This document shows positions 57,089 through 64,000 of a DNA stretch of 64,000 nucleotides, piece after piece. The notes beneath the pieces are model-generated. The model saw only the letters and a list, made by a program, of their open reading frames with translations, searched no databases and was not told the DNA's origin. The position numbers and the translations under genes were made by a program. Position 1 is the first letter of the stretch. Every line of letters starts with the position of its first letter. The DNA is from JANQKX01 sp039028695 (GTDB taxonomy: Bacteria > Pseudomonadota > Alphaproteobacteria > Kiloniellales > Kiloniellaceae), in the NCBI GenBank assembly GCA_039028695.1, contig JBCCHN010000011.1, positions 10,666 to 74,665 of the forward strand, read 5' to 3'.

Positions 57089-59077
57089 TTGAGTGACATC
57101 GTCTCCCCATCTCATCGATGGCCGATAGGGTCTTCTCGCTTCATTGTCTTAGCTTTTGCTATTGCCGGCGCGGTACTTGTCGTCAACCTTGGTCCCGCCT
57201 GGCTATCATCGGTGCCCAGTTGGCTGGTTTTTCCAATCTCCGATATTGTCGGTGACAGTTTAAACTGGTTCGCCCGGGAGGCCTCGATCGGTGGCCTAAC
57301 GGTTCAAGAAATCACACGGCTGTTCGCCAAGCTCATCGACCTTCCCATCCAGGGCGCGGTGGTGGTGCTGGCTGACGGACTATTTTCGGGTCGAGGCCTT
57401 AATGTGACCCAATCCGTACCGCCGCTTTCTTGGCTGGCCATCGGTGGCGCCACGGTGATCGTCTCTTATCGATTTGGGGGTTGGCCGCTCACCCTCACAA
57501 CAGCCGTAAGTATCGCTTTTCTAGTTTGTTTTGGCCTTTGGCATAACGCGATGGTGACCCTGTCGAGCGTCTTTGTAAGTGTTGTCTTGGCAACCTTGAT
57601 CGGCTTGGCACTGGGCATCTGGTCATATCGAAGCGAAAATGTGGAAAACGTGACACGTGCCGTCATGAATGTGATGCAGACCGTGCCGATTTTTTCCTAC
57701 CTTGTGCCCACCTTGCTCCTTTTCGGCTATGGCCCAAGTGCCGCGTTGATTGCGACGGTTGTTTATGCCTTGCCCCCGATGGTGCACAACACTGTCCTTG
57801 CTCTTAAGTCGGTGCCTTCGGAAATCGTCGAATGTGGCCACATGACCGGCTGCACCAAGCAGCAACTGCTGTGGCAGGTTCAGCTGCCGGCTGCACTGGC
57901 AAAGCTTGCTGTCGGTTTGAACCAATCAATCATGATGACCCTCAATATGGTCATCATAGCCTCGATGATCGGCGCTGGCGGCTTGGGATTTGATGTGCTC
58001 AAGGCGCTACGCAAACTGGATATCGGGACAGGCCTTGAGGCCGGTATGGGCATTGTCGCCCTAGCGGTCGTCCTGGACAGAATCAGCCAAGCGGCAGCCC
58101 ATCGCGCCGCCCACGGCAAGCACCGCGAGCCCGGCCAATGGCACCTCTGGCGCCTTGTCAGCCTTTGGCTGGTGGTTGCAACAGGCGTCGCCCTGATCTT
58201 CGAACCCGCCCAGGCTTGGCCGAAGGATTACGTTATCTCGACAGCAGCCTTCTGGAACGACCTGGTGAGTTGGATCAACCGAGAGCTCTATGATGCGCTA
58301 AACGCGTTCCGCACTTTTGCCTTGCTCGAGATCATGAGGCCCTTTCGAGACTTTTTGGCACAGGCCCCATGGACTTTGGTGATCGCCTTTGTCGGCTTGG
58401 TCGCCTTTTTGATCGGTGGCAAACGTCTCACCATCTATTGCGTGTCCCTCGCCCTTGCCGTTCTGCTTACCGGCTATTGGGACCCGGCGATGAACTCTCT
58501 CTACTTGATCCTAATTTCAGTTTTTCTTGCCGTCCTGTTCGGGTTTCCGATCGGCTTTTGGTTGGCGCTGCGGCCACGTTGGCAGGCGGGGGCAAACCTT
58601 GTTTTGGATACTCTCCAGACACTGCCGACTCTTGTCTATCTGTTGCCGGCGGTCATGCTGTTTCGCATCGGCGATGTCTCCGCGGTTATTGCCATTATCC
58701 TCTATGCGCTTGCCCCGGCCGTGCGCTATGCGATGGTCGGCATGAGCCAGGTGCCCCACGCCAGGCTGGAAGCTGCCCAGATGACTGGCTGTACGCCTTG
58801 GCAAACGCTTATCTTTGTGCGCTTGCCTGCCGCCTTTCCAACCCTGCTTATCGGCATTAATCAAACCATAATGATGGCCTTTTCAATGCTGATCATCGCG
58901 GCTTTGGTTGGCACCAAGGATTTGGGGGAACAAGTCCTGATCGCTCTCAACAATTCCCTGGTCGGTCAGGGTATTGTCGCCGGCCTATGCGTTGCCAGTT
59001 TGGCGCTCATCGCAGATGGTTTGCTCAAGGCCGGCGCGCTGAAAGCCGGAACCCACCGGCGAAAGAAGATTTCATGA
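57089..59077 (+). CDS. Fused double-domain betaine ABC permease (ProW-like)
   Basis: This protein of about 662 residues contains two complete ProW-type permease domains in tandem. Each has an EAA loop: VECGHMTGCTKQQLLWQVQLPAALAKL in the first half and LEAAQMTGCTPWQTLIFVRLPAAFPTL in the second, each followed by GLNQSIMMTLNMVIIASMIG or GINQTIMMAFSMLIIAALVG. The start is uncertain: TTG 57089 has GAGGGG ten bases upstream; upstream codons overlap the 3' end of the binding-protein region and are not favoured. The fusion would give a pseudo-dimeric channel. The stop overlaps the ATPase start (ATGA). Confidence 0.9.
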   Translation: MSDIVSPSHRWPIGSSRFIVLAFAIAGAVLVVNLGPAWLSSVPSWLVFPISDIVGDSLNWFAREASIGGLTVQEITRLFAKLIDLPIQGAVVVLADGLFSGRGLNVTQSVPPLSWLAIGGATVIVSYRFGGWPLTLTTAVSIAFLVCFGLWHNAMVTLSSVFVSVVLATLIGLALGIWSYRSENVENVTRAVMNVMQTVPIFSYLVPTLLLFGYGPSAALIATVVYALPPMVHNTVLALKSVPSEIVECGHMTGCTKQQLLWQVQLPAALAKLAVGLNQSIMMTLNMVIIASMIGAGGLGFDVLKALRKLDIGTGLEAGMGIVALAVVLDRISQAAAHRAAHGKHREPGQWHLWRLVSLWLVVATGVALIFEPAQAWPKDYVISTAAFWNDLVSWINRELYDALNAFRTFALLEIMRPFRDFLAQAPWTLVIAFVGLVAFLIGGKRLTIYCVSLALAVLLTGYWDPAMNSLYLILISVFLAVLFGFPIGFWLALRPRWQAGANLVLDTLQTLPTLVYLLPAVMLFRIGDVSAVIAIILYALAPAVRYAMVGMSQVPHARLEAAQMTGCTPWQTLIFVRLPAAFPTLLIGINQTIMMAFSMLIIAALVGTKDLGEQVLIALNNSLVGQGIVAGLCVASLALIADGLLKAGALKAGTHRRKKIS

Positions 59078-60132
59078 TCGAGAAAGGGGCGGACCCGGTG
59101 ACAAGCAAGCCTGCCATTGAATGCCGTGGTGTGTGGAAGGTGTTCGGCGTGAGCCGGGAGTCATTTTTACAGGGCGGCGGTCGCTCCCTTTCCGATAAAG
59201 AGTTAGTTGAGCGTAATTGGATCGTTGCGGTTCGCGATGCGAGCTTTCAAATCGCTCCCGGGGAAGTTTTTGTCATTATGGGGCTATCGGGTTCGGGTAA
59301 GTCGACAATTGTGCGTTGCCTATCCCGCCTGATCGAACCGACCGACGGAGAGGTCTTCGTCGAGGGGATGAACCTGCTTGGGGCAAGCGATGCGGAACTC
59401 ATTGATGTGCGGCGTCGCAAGATGGGAATGGTGTTCCAACACTTTGCCCTCCTGCCCAATCGCAATGTGGTTGGGAATGTGGCCTTTCCCCTGCAAGTAC
59501 AGGGGATCGAGAGAAAGAAACGGGAGGAAAGGGCAAGAGAGATGATCTCTCTGGTCGGCCTCGATGGCCGCGAGGACTATTACCCTGACGAGCTGTCCGG
59601 CGGGCAGCAGCAGCGTGTCGGTATTGCCCGTTCTTTGGCGAGTGACCCCACGCTTTGGTTTCTCGACGAACCTTTTTCAGCCTTAGACCCCCTCATCCGA
59701 GCCGATTTGCAAGATGAACTTTTGCGTCTTCAAGAACAGCTCGGCAAGACGATCGTCTTCATCACCCATGACCTTGACGAGGCGATCAAGATTGCCGACC
59801 GCATTGCCATTATGGATCAAGGTCTTGTTGTCCAGATTGGCAGCCCCGAAGAACTGGTCCTCAACCCGGCGAATGATTATGTCGCTCGCTTCACCAAAAA
59901 TGTGCCCCGGGCAAAGGTTGTTCGGGTTGGAACCATTATGCGGCCCGCTCAGGCCTCTGACCGCACGGATGTTGTCAGTTTTTCACCAAATGACCGTGTA
60001 ACTGACGTAGCCTCGATCATTGTCAACCATGAAGGCCCCGCGGCCGTGCGCGAAGACAACGGTCCTATACTGGGATTTGTCGATCGCGAGAAACTTGTCG
60101 CTGTGCTTGCCGGCGCCGATACCGGCAATTAG
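59074..60132 (+). CDS. Betaine ABC transporter ATP-binding protein (ProV/OpuAA-like)
   Basis: This 352-residue ATPase has Walker A GLSGSGKST, Q-loop VFQHFALLPNRNV, signature LSGGQQQRVGIARSLASDP, Walker B LWFLDEPFSALDP and switch His ITHDLDEAIKIADRIAIMDQG. The N-terminal extension with VFGVSRESFLQGGGRSLSDKELVER is characteristic of ProV. C-terminal residues about 285-350 look like a CBS-type domain (DVVSFSPNDRVTDVASIIVNHEGPAAV, ILGFVDREKLV), which in osmotic transporters senses ionic strength. It starts in the permease stop codon. Confidence 0.93.
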   Translation: MIEKGADPVTSKPAIECRGVWKVFGVSRESFLQGGGRSLSDKELVERNWIVAVRDASFQIAPGEVFVIMGLSGSGKSTIVRCLSRLIEPTDGEVFVEGMNLLGASDAELIDVRRRKMGMVFQHFALLPNRNVVGNVAFPLQVQGIERKKREERAREMISLVGLDGREDYYPDELSGGQQQRVGIARSLASDPTLWFLDEPFSALDPLIRADLQDELLRLQEQLGKTIVFITHDLDEAIKIADRIAIMDQGLVVQIGSPEELVLNPANDYVARFTKNVPRAKVVRVGTIMRPAQASDRTDVVSFSPNDRVTDVASIIVNHEGPAAVREDNGPILGFVDREKLVAVLAGADTGN

Positions 60133-60164
60133 GTCAATCTTTGAGAGGGGCAAAAGACCAAGCC

Positions 60165-61406
60165 ATGTGGGACGAAGGAAACGGCGGATTTAAAGACTCG
60201 GAATGGCGGAATTGGGTGGGCAACCAAAGTTGCGCGCCAGCGCAAATTATCGAAGCCGCTGACCAAGACGCCGTCGTCGCCTCGGTTCGAGATGCCATTC
60301 AACGGGGTATTTCCATCAGAACCCCAGGATCGGGTCACAGTTTTACGCCCGCGGCCTTATGCGATGGCATACTCCTCAATTCCCGAGGTATGAGAGGCAT
60401 TATCTCGATCGATCCGCAATGTCATCAGGTGACTGCCAAGGCCCACACCACGATAGGTGATTTCGGCGAGCCTTTGTGGAACGCTGGCCTGGCGCTGAAA
60501 AACCAAGGCGATATCGACACCCAATCGATTGCCGGCGCCATTGCCACCTCCACTCATGGCTCCGGGCGAGGGTTGCAAAGCTTCTCCGCTGCCTTAAAGG
60601 CTTGTCAATTGGTTGACGGTAACGGCGAGCTAAGGACCCTTTCGCAAGACGAAAATCCTGAAACGTTCGGCGCGGTGCAAACATCCCTTGGCATGCTCGG
60701 GATCATGACGGAGGTGACACTCCAAGTGACGCCAGCCTATCATCTCCATGAACGCATTGTTTTCCTACCGATCGAAGAGGTGATTGAGCGATGGCAGGAC
60801 TTACTCAAAGACTACCGACATTTTTCCTTTTTCTGGATGCCGACCGATTATTCAGCGGAGCTTTATGGCTTTCCAAAGACCGCTACCGATCACTGCATGG
60901 TCAAGCTTTACCGAGAGACCGAAGAGTTGCCCGGTGAGCGCTCTTTGCCCAAAGGAGAGCGCATCGATCGGAGCTACAAGATTTACTCTCATCAATTCGA
61001 GCCGAATTTTCACGAGCTGGAATACTTCATGCCGGCCGACGAGTCCCTAGAGATATTCTTGGATCACCGCCAGCTTATGCTCGAGTCTTTGCCCGACAGC
61101 GTCTTTCCAATGGAAGTCAGATTCGTGGCTCGGGACGAGGCTTGGCTTAGTCCCAACTATGGTCGCGACAGCATTGTCATCTCGGTTTCTGGGCAGCCGG
61201 GAACAGACTATTGGCCCTATCTTAGAAAGTGCGAGACTCAACTCTATCGACGCGGCGGCCGGCCGCACTGGGGTAAGCTTCACTTTTCAACGACTGAAAA
61301 ACTTGCAGCGAGCTTTCCACGCTACGAGAACTTCAGGCGACTGAGGCGGGAATTCGACCCAAATGGCATTTTTCTGAACGACCATTTGCGTCCCCTTTTT
61401 GAATAA
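60165..61406 (+). CDS. FAD-binding oxidoreductase, aldonolactone oxidase (ALO/GLO) type
   Basis: This protein of about 413 residues starts at ATG 60165 (TTG 60141 also possible). The PCMH-type FAD domain shows WRNWVGNQSCAPAQIIEAA, RTPGSGHSFTPAALCDGILLN and IAGAIATSTHGSGRGLQSFSAA. The C-terminal ALO domain contains EVRFVARDEAWLSPNYGRDSIVISV and HWGKLHFSTTEKLAASFPRYENFRRLRREFDPNGIFLNDHL. The HWGK motif near the end is the ALO-type active-site element. Such enzymes oxidise aldonolactones or sugar-like polyols. It follows the transporter ATPase by about 30 bp and is the likely enzyme acting on the imported compound or its oxidised derivative. Confidence 0.87.
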   Translation: MWDEGNGGFKDSEWRNWVGNQSCAPAQIIEAADQDAVVASVRDAIQRGISIRTPGSGHSFTPAALCDGILLNSRGMRGIISIDPQCHQVTAKAHTTIGDFGEPLWNAGLALKNQGDIDTQSIAGAIATSTHGSGRGLQSFSAALKACQLVDGNGELRTLSQDENPETFGAVQTSLGMLGIMTEVTLQVTPAYHLHERIVFLPIEEVIERWQDLLKDYRHFSFFWMPTDYSAELYGFPKTATDHCMVKLYRETEELPGERSLPKGERIDRSYKIYSHQFEPNFHELEYFMPADESLEIFLDHRQLMLESLPDSVFPMEVRFVARDEAWLSPNYGRDSIVISVSGQPGTDYWPYLRKCETQLYRRGGRPHWGKLHFSTTEKLAASFPRYENFRRLRREFDPNGIFLNDHLRPLFE

Positions 61407-61411
61407 GAAGA

Positions 61412-62296
61412 ATGAGCAAGATCGATTGGAGATTCAGTCAAGAAGGCCTTGTCAAAGTGCAGGGCGGGCGCATTTGGTTCGGCATTGCGGGTGACATGCG
61501 ATCTGCAAATGATCCTTTGTTGGTCATTCACGGCGGACCGGGTATGTCGCACGACTATCTTTACCCGCTCACAGACCTATCGTTGGAGCGCGCGGTGATT
61601 TTTTACGATCAGCTAGACGCAGGCAGGTCGGATCGCCCCAACAACCCGGAAAATTGGAATTTGGAGCGATTCCTAGGTGAGATTGATGTGCTCCGTGACC
61701 ATTTAGGACTAGAAGATCTTTGTCTTTTTGGCAATTCTTGGGGCGGCACGTTAGCCGCAGCCTATGGAGCGGGTCAGTCGGGCGGAGTAAAAAAGTTAGT
61801 TCTCTCCAGTCCCCTGTTGAACACGGATCAGTGGCTTAGCGATAATGCCTTGTATCGAAATGCGCTGCCGGCGAATCTTCGCCAAGTGATGGAGGAGTGC
61901 GAGAGCAACGGAATGACCGATTCACCGGCATATATAGATGCTGTTGAAGTCTTTTATCGGCGCCACCTCTGCAGAACGGATCCTTGGCCGGGTTACGTCA
62001 TAGATACCTTCGATAAACTCAATGAGACATGTTACGCAGGAATGTGGGGGCCCAATGAATTTACCTGTACTGGCATTTTAAGCGGATATGACGGTACGAG
62101 TGAGCTCAAGAAAATAAAGGCGCCTACGCTAATTACCTGTGGCCAATTCGACGAAGCCACTCCCGCAACTTGCCAGTCATACGCAGAAATCATACCAAAT
62201 TCCAAAGTCTTAGTTTTCGAAGATTCGTCTCACTTTGCATTTGTGGAACAGCGGAGTATCTTCAAAAAAGAGGTTGAAGATTTTTTATCGACTTAG
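61412..62296 (+). CDS. Alpha/beta hydrolase, proline iminopeptidase (S33) family
   Basis: This 294-residue hydrolase has the oxyanion-hole HGGPGMSHDYL, the nucleophile elbow LFGNSWGGTLAAAY, the acid Asp in CGQFDEATP and the catalytic His in EDSSHFAFVEQ. The pattern is that of proline iminopeptidases and tricorn-interacting factor F1, which remove an N-terminal residue, but the group also contains esterases and lactonases. It starts 5 bp after the ALO-type gene, the last gene of the cluster; a lactone- or ester-cleaving role after the ALO-type oxidase is plausible, but is inference. Confidence 0.85.
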   Translation: MSKIDWRFSQEGLVKVQGGRIWFGIAGDMRSANDPLLVIHGGPGMSHDYLYPLTDLSLERAVIFYDQLDAGRSDRPNNPENWNLERFLGEIDVLRDHLGLEDLCLFGNSWGGTLAAAYGAGQSGGVKKLVLSSPLLNTDQWLSDNALYRNALPANLRQVMEECESNGMTDSPAYIDAVEVFYRRHLCRTDPWPGYVIDTFDKLNETCYAGMWGPNEFTCTGILSGYDGTSELKKIKAPTLITCGQFDEATPATCQSYAEIIPNSKVLVFEDSSHFAFVEQRSIFKKEVEDFLST

Positions 62297-62493
62297 CATT
62301 GTATGATATTTTGCGTACCGCTAAGTCGGTACTGGGTCAAAAGCGGTCTAGTTTTTTGATTAGGTGATGATGGCGGATAAGGGCACGAAAGCGGAGGTCT
62401 GGGGATTGGTGATTTATGTTCGGGAGGACTTTTTGTACCGTGATCTACGCTCTGGTTTCTTTTCCGCTGCTTCCATATAGCTTCCAGTCACAG

Positions 62494-62524
62494 AAAAACG
62501 GCTTAGCGGTTTGTTGCTAAGCCG
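62494..62524 (-). terminator. Rho-independent terminator of the truncated tRNA-fMet
   Basis: On the minus strand a perfect 9-bp stem (CGGCTTAGC with GCTAAGCCG) and an 8-base loop are followed by TTTTTCTG. It lies 10 bp beyond the CCA end of the tRNA-fMet fragment, as expected for the original tRNA terminator. The region 62297-62493 shows no gene. Confidence 0.78.
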
Positions 62525-62533
62525 CTGTTTGTG

Positions 62534-62591
<58 letters not shown>

Positions 62592-62781
62592 AAAACTCAG
62601 GAAATTCTCATGATTTTTGAACCTCCGTTTACAGCCCATACTATTTTGCAAACGGAATTGCTAACGAACCAAATCAAACTAGTGGGAATATTCATCACTG
62701 AATGGACCATAACTTAGAAAGTTGAGCAACAAACATAACGCTTAGAAAAGTCCAACATTAGCTAACATGAAAAACTTCAAA

Positions 62782-62835
62782 CTCGAAAACCGTTGTGCGC
62801 GCGAGCGTACCGAGGGTTCGGATCCCTCTCCCTCC
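62782..62835 (+). tRNA. tRNA-Ser(CGA) 3' half, truncated
   Basis: Starting exactly with the anticodon loop CTCGAAA, the plus strand gives the anticodon 3' stem ACCGT, a long serine-type variable arm (GTGCGC...GCGTAC), T-arm GAGGG-TTCGGAT-CCCTC and acceptor TCCCTCC. The 5' half is absent and no CCA follows (TCTG instead). The break in the anticodon loop is typical of tyrosine-recombinase attachment sites. The gap 62592-62781 to the fMet fragment has no recognisable gene. Confidence 0.75.
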
Positions 62836-62901
62836 TCTGATCGCACGAGCCTCTGGGCGACCCGAGAAAAGACCCTTTCACATCGTCTCCATCGCCAAAA
62901 A

Positions 62902-62915
62902 TTGATCTAGATCAA
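62902..62915. promoter_or_regulatory. FNR/FixK (ANR-type) box upstream of ccoN
   Basis: TTGATCTAGATCAA is a perfect match to the TTGAT-N4-ATCAA consensus of the CRP/FNR family. It lies 98 bp before the ccoN start, the expected place for oxygen-limited activation of cbb3 oxidase. Confidence 0.88.
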
Positions 62916-63013
62916 GGCTTGCAGTGGTGGACTTGGATACCTTTTCTGCTCTGCCGTAGTTCGGCAGGAGGAAATCGCAATCCGCGTGATTCAACGAGGC
63001 TTCAAACGAAAAT

Positions 63014-64000
63014 ATGGATTCCGATGTTCAAGATCGGGCGACTGCCAAACCGATGAACTGGGTCGTCATAGTATTAGTTGGGATCGCCGCCTTTTTGGGA
63101 CTCGCTTTTGTTGCGGCCGCGCGGGACCCACTCATGGAATTCCATGGCTGGATTTTTGTATTGGCCTGTTTGGTGACGATTGGTGTCTTAATTAAAAGGC
63201 ATTGTGATCGTTTCGTGGATATTCCGCTCCGCGCGTCGACAGAGCAGGAGTACAATGATGACGTTATCAAGGCCGGTGTTATCGCATCGGTCTTTTGGGG
63301 CTTGGTCGGCTTTTTAGTGGGATTGATCATCGCGCTCCAGCTCGCGTATCCTGACCTTAATTTCGATCTGCCATGGACCAATTTTGGTAGGCTCAGGCCA
63401 GTCCATACATCCGCGGTGATCTTTGCTTTTGGCGGTAACGTCTTAATCGCCACCTCCTTTTATGTGGTCCAGCGAACCTGTCGGGCACGGCTGGCCGGCG
63501 GCTATTCGCCGTGGTTTGTCTTTTGGGGCTACCAACTTTTTATCGTCCTGGCCGCCAGTGGTTACGTCCTAGGCATCACGCAATCGAAAGAATACGCCGA
63601 GCCCGAGTGGTACATCGATCTCTGGTTAACGGCGGTATGGGTGGTCTACCTCTTGGTCTATCTCGCCACCTTGTGGCGTCGGCGTGAGCCTCACATCTAT
63701 GTGGCTAATTGGTTTTATCTCGCCTTCATCGTTACCGTTGCTATGCTGCATGTTATCAACAACTTGGCGGTGCCGGTCAGCTTTACGGGCAGTAAAAGCT
63801 ATGTTTTGTTTGCCGGAGTACAAGATGCCTTGACCCAGTGGTGGTATGGCCACAATGCGGTTGGGTTTTTTCTAACCGCCGGCTTTCTGGGTATTATGTA
63901 CTATTTTGTGCCCAAACAGGCGCAGCGCCCCGTTTATTCCTATCGCTTATCCATCGTGCATTTCTGGTCCTTGATATTTCTCTACATCTGGGCCGGCCCC
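63014..64000 (+). CDS. ccoN: cbb3-type cytochrome c oxidase subunit I (5' part)
   Basis: The frame opens at ATG 63014 and runs past the window end; 329 codons are visible. CcoN features include [30 protein letters not shown] (first low-spin heme His), [15 protein letters not shown] and [26 protein letters not shown] with the active-site His. The first ~120 residues carry additional N-terminal helices ([22 protein letters not shown] and [25 protein letters not shown]) as found in long alphaproteobacterial CcoN. It is the catalytic subunit of a high-affinity oxidase for low oxygen, consistent with the FNR box upstream, and complements the cyo quinol oxidase at 4618-8916. Confidence 0.93.
   Translation, partial: MDSDVQDRATAKPMNWVVIVLVGIAAFLGLAFVAAARDPLMEFHGWIFVLACLVTIGVLIKRHCDRFVDIPLRASTEQEYNDDVIKAGVIASVFWGLVGFLVGLIIALQLAYPDLNFDLPWTNFGRLRPVHTSAVIFAFGGNVLIATSFYVVQRTCRARLAGGYSPWFVFWGYQLFIVLAASGYVLGITQSKEYAEPEWYIDLWLTAVWVVYLLVYLATLWRRREPHIYVANWFYLAFIVTVAMLHVINNLAVPVSFTGSKSYVLFAGVQDALTQWWYGHNAVGFFLTAGFLGIMYYFVPKQAQRPVYSYRLSIVHFWSLIFLYIWAGP

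Noticed and set aside
62316..62333. GTACCG-CTAAGT-CGGTAC hairpin after the S33 hydrolase.
   Set aside because: The stem is only six base pairs and no T-run follows directly, so I do not call it a terminator.

Overview
The window reads as chromosomal DNA of an alphaproteobacterium, most plausibly a Rhodospirillales/Kiloniellales-like heterotroph. This is inference from gene content: a cyo-type quinol oxidase plus a cbb3 oxidase under a perfect FNR/FixK-type box, many ABC uptake systems for amino acids, peptides and betaines, IclR/FCD/LysR regulators, and IS6-type elements. No rRNA or complete tRNA gene is present. The genome carries visible decay: besides IS6 remnants there are broken copies of a PotI permease, an agmatinase, an HlyD adaptor, an MFS permease and an isoaspartyl methyltransferase-like gene.

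Layout. 1-2960: rhodanese end, then a decayed polyamine locus (broken potI, intact FAD amine oxidase, truncated agmatinase, IS6 remnant). 2984-9683: MHS-type MFS permease and the cyoABCD quinol oxidase operon with SURF1. 9803-11416: DMT exporter and a GNAT enzyme. 12077-14875: acnB. 15346-21821: hypothetical protein, a Fur-box-preceded MmgE/PrpD-ComA pair, cupin, LysR regulator and NAD formate dehydrogenase. 22393-26562 (minus): two class III aminotransferases and an M20 carbamoyl-amino-acid hydrolase. 26840-35136: SDR, guanidinobutyrase-type ureohydrolase, AruI-type 2-ketoarginine decarboxylase, a basic-amino-acid binding protein on the other strand, AruH-type arginine:pyruvate transaminase, a GlcD-like FAD dehydrogenase and an IclR regulator. 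Together these look like an arginine transaminase (ATA) pathway locus. 35600-38610: HlyD and MFS remnants, an acyl-CoA synthetase and a deleted IS6 copy. 38745-42024: divergent katG and oxyR. 42131-42946: the fullest IS6 copy, inactivated by two nonsense codons.

43104-52259: an XRE-type regulator divergent from an oligopeptide/opine-type ABC transporter (binding protein, two permeases, fused double ATPase) followed by two tandem amidase paralogues, apparently a private uptake-and-deamidation operon. 52389-53342: methyltransferase pseudogene. 53550-62296: a co-directional cluster of two SDRs, an FCD regulator, a betaine-type ABC transporter (binding protein, fused double permease, ATPase), an aldonolactone-oxidase-type flavoprotein and a proline-iminopeptidase-type hydrolase, which looks like an uncharacterised catabolic pathway for a betaine-like substrate. 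62494-62840: 3' halves of tRNA-fMet and tRNA-Ser(CGA) back to back, a likely recombination scar. 63014-end: start of ccoN (cbb3 oxidase).

The parts I consider most novel are the Fur-box/PrpD-ComA operon, the betaine-like catabolic cluster with its palindromic operator, the transporter/tandem-amidase operon, and the double tRNA-half junction.
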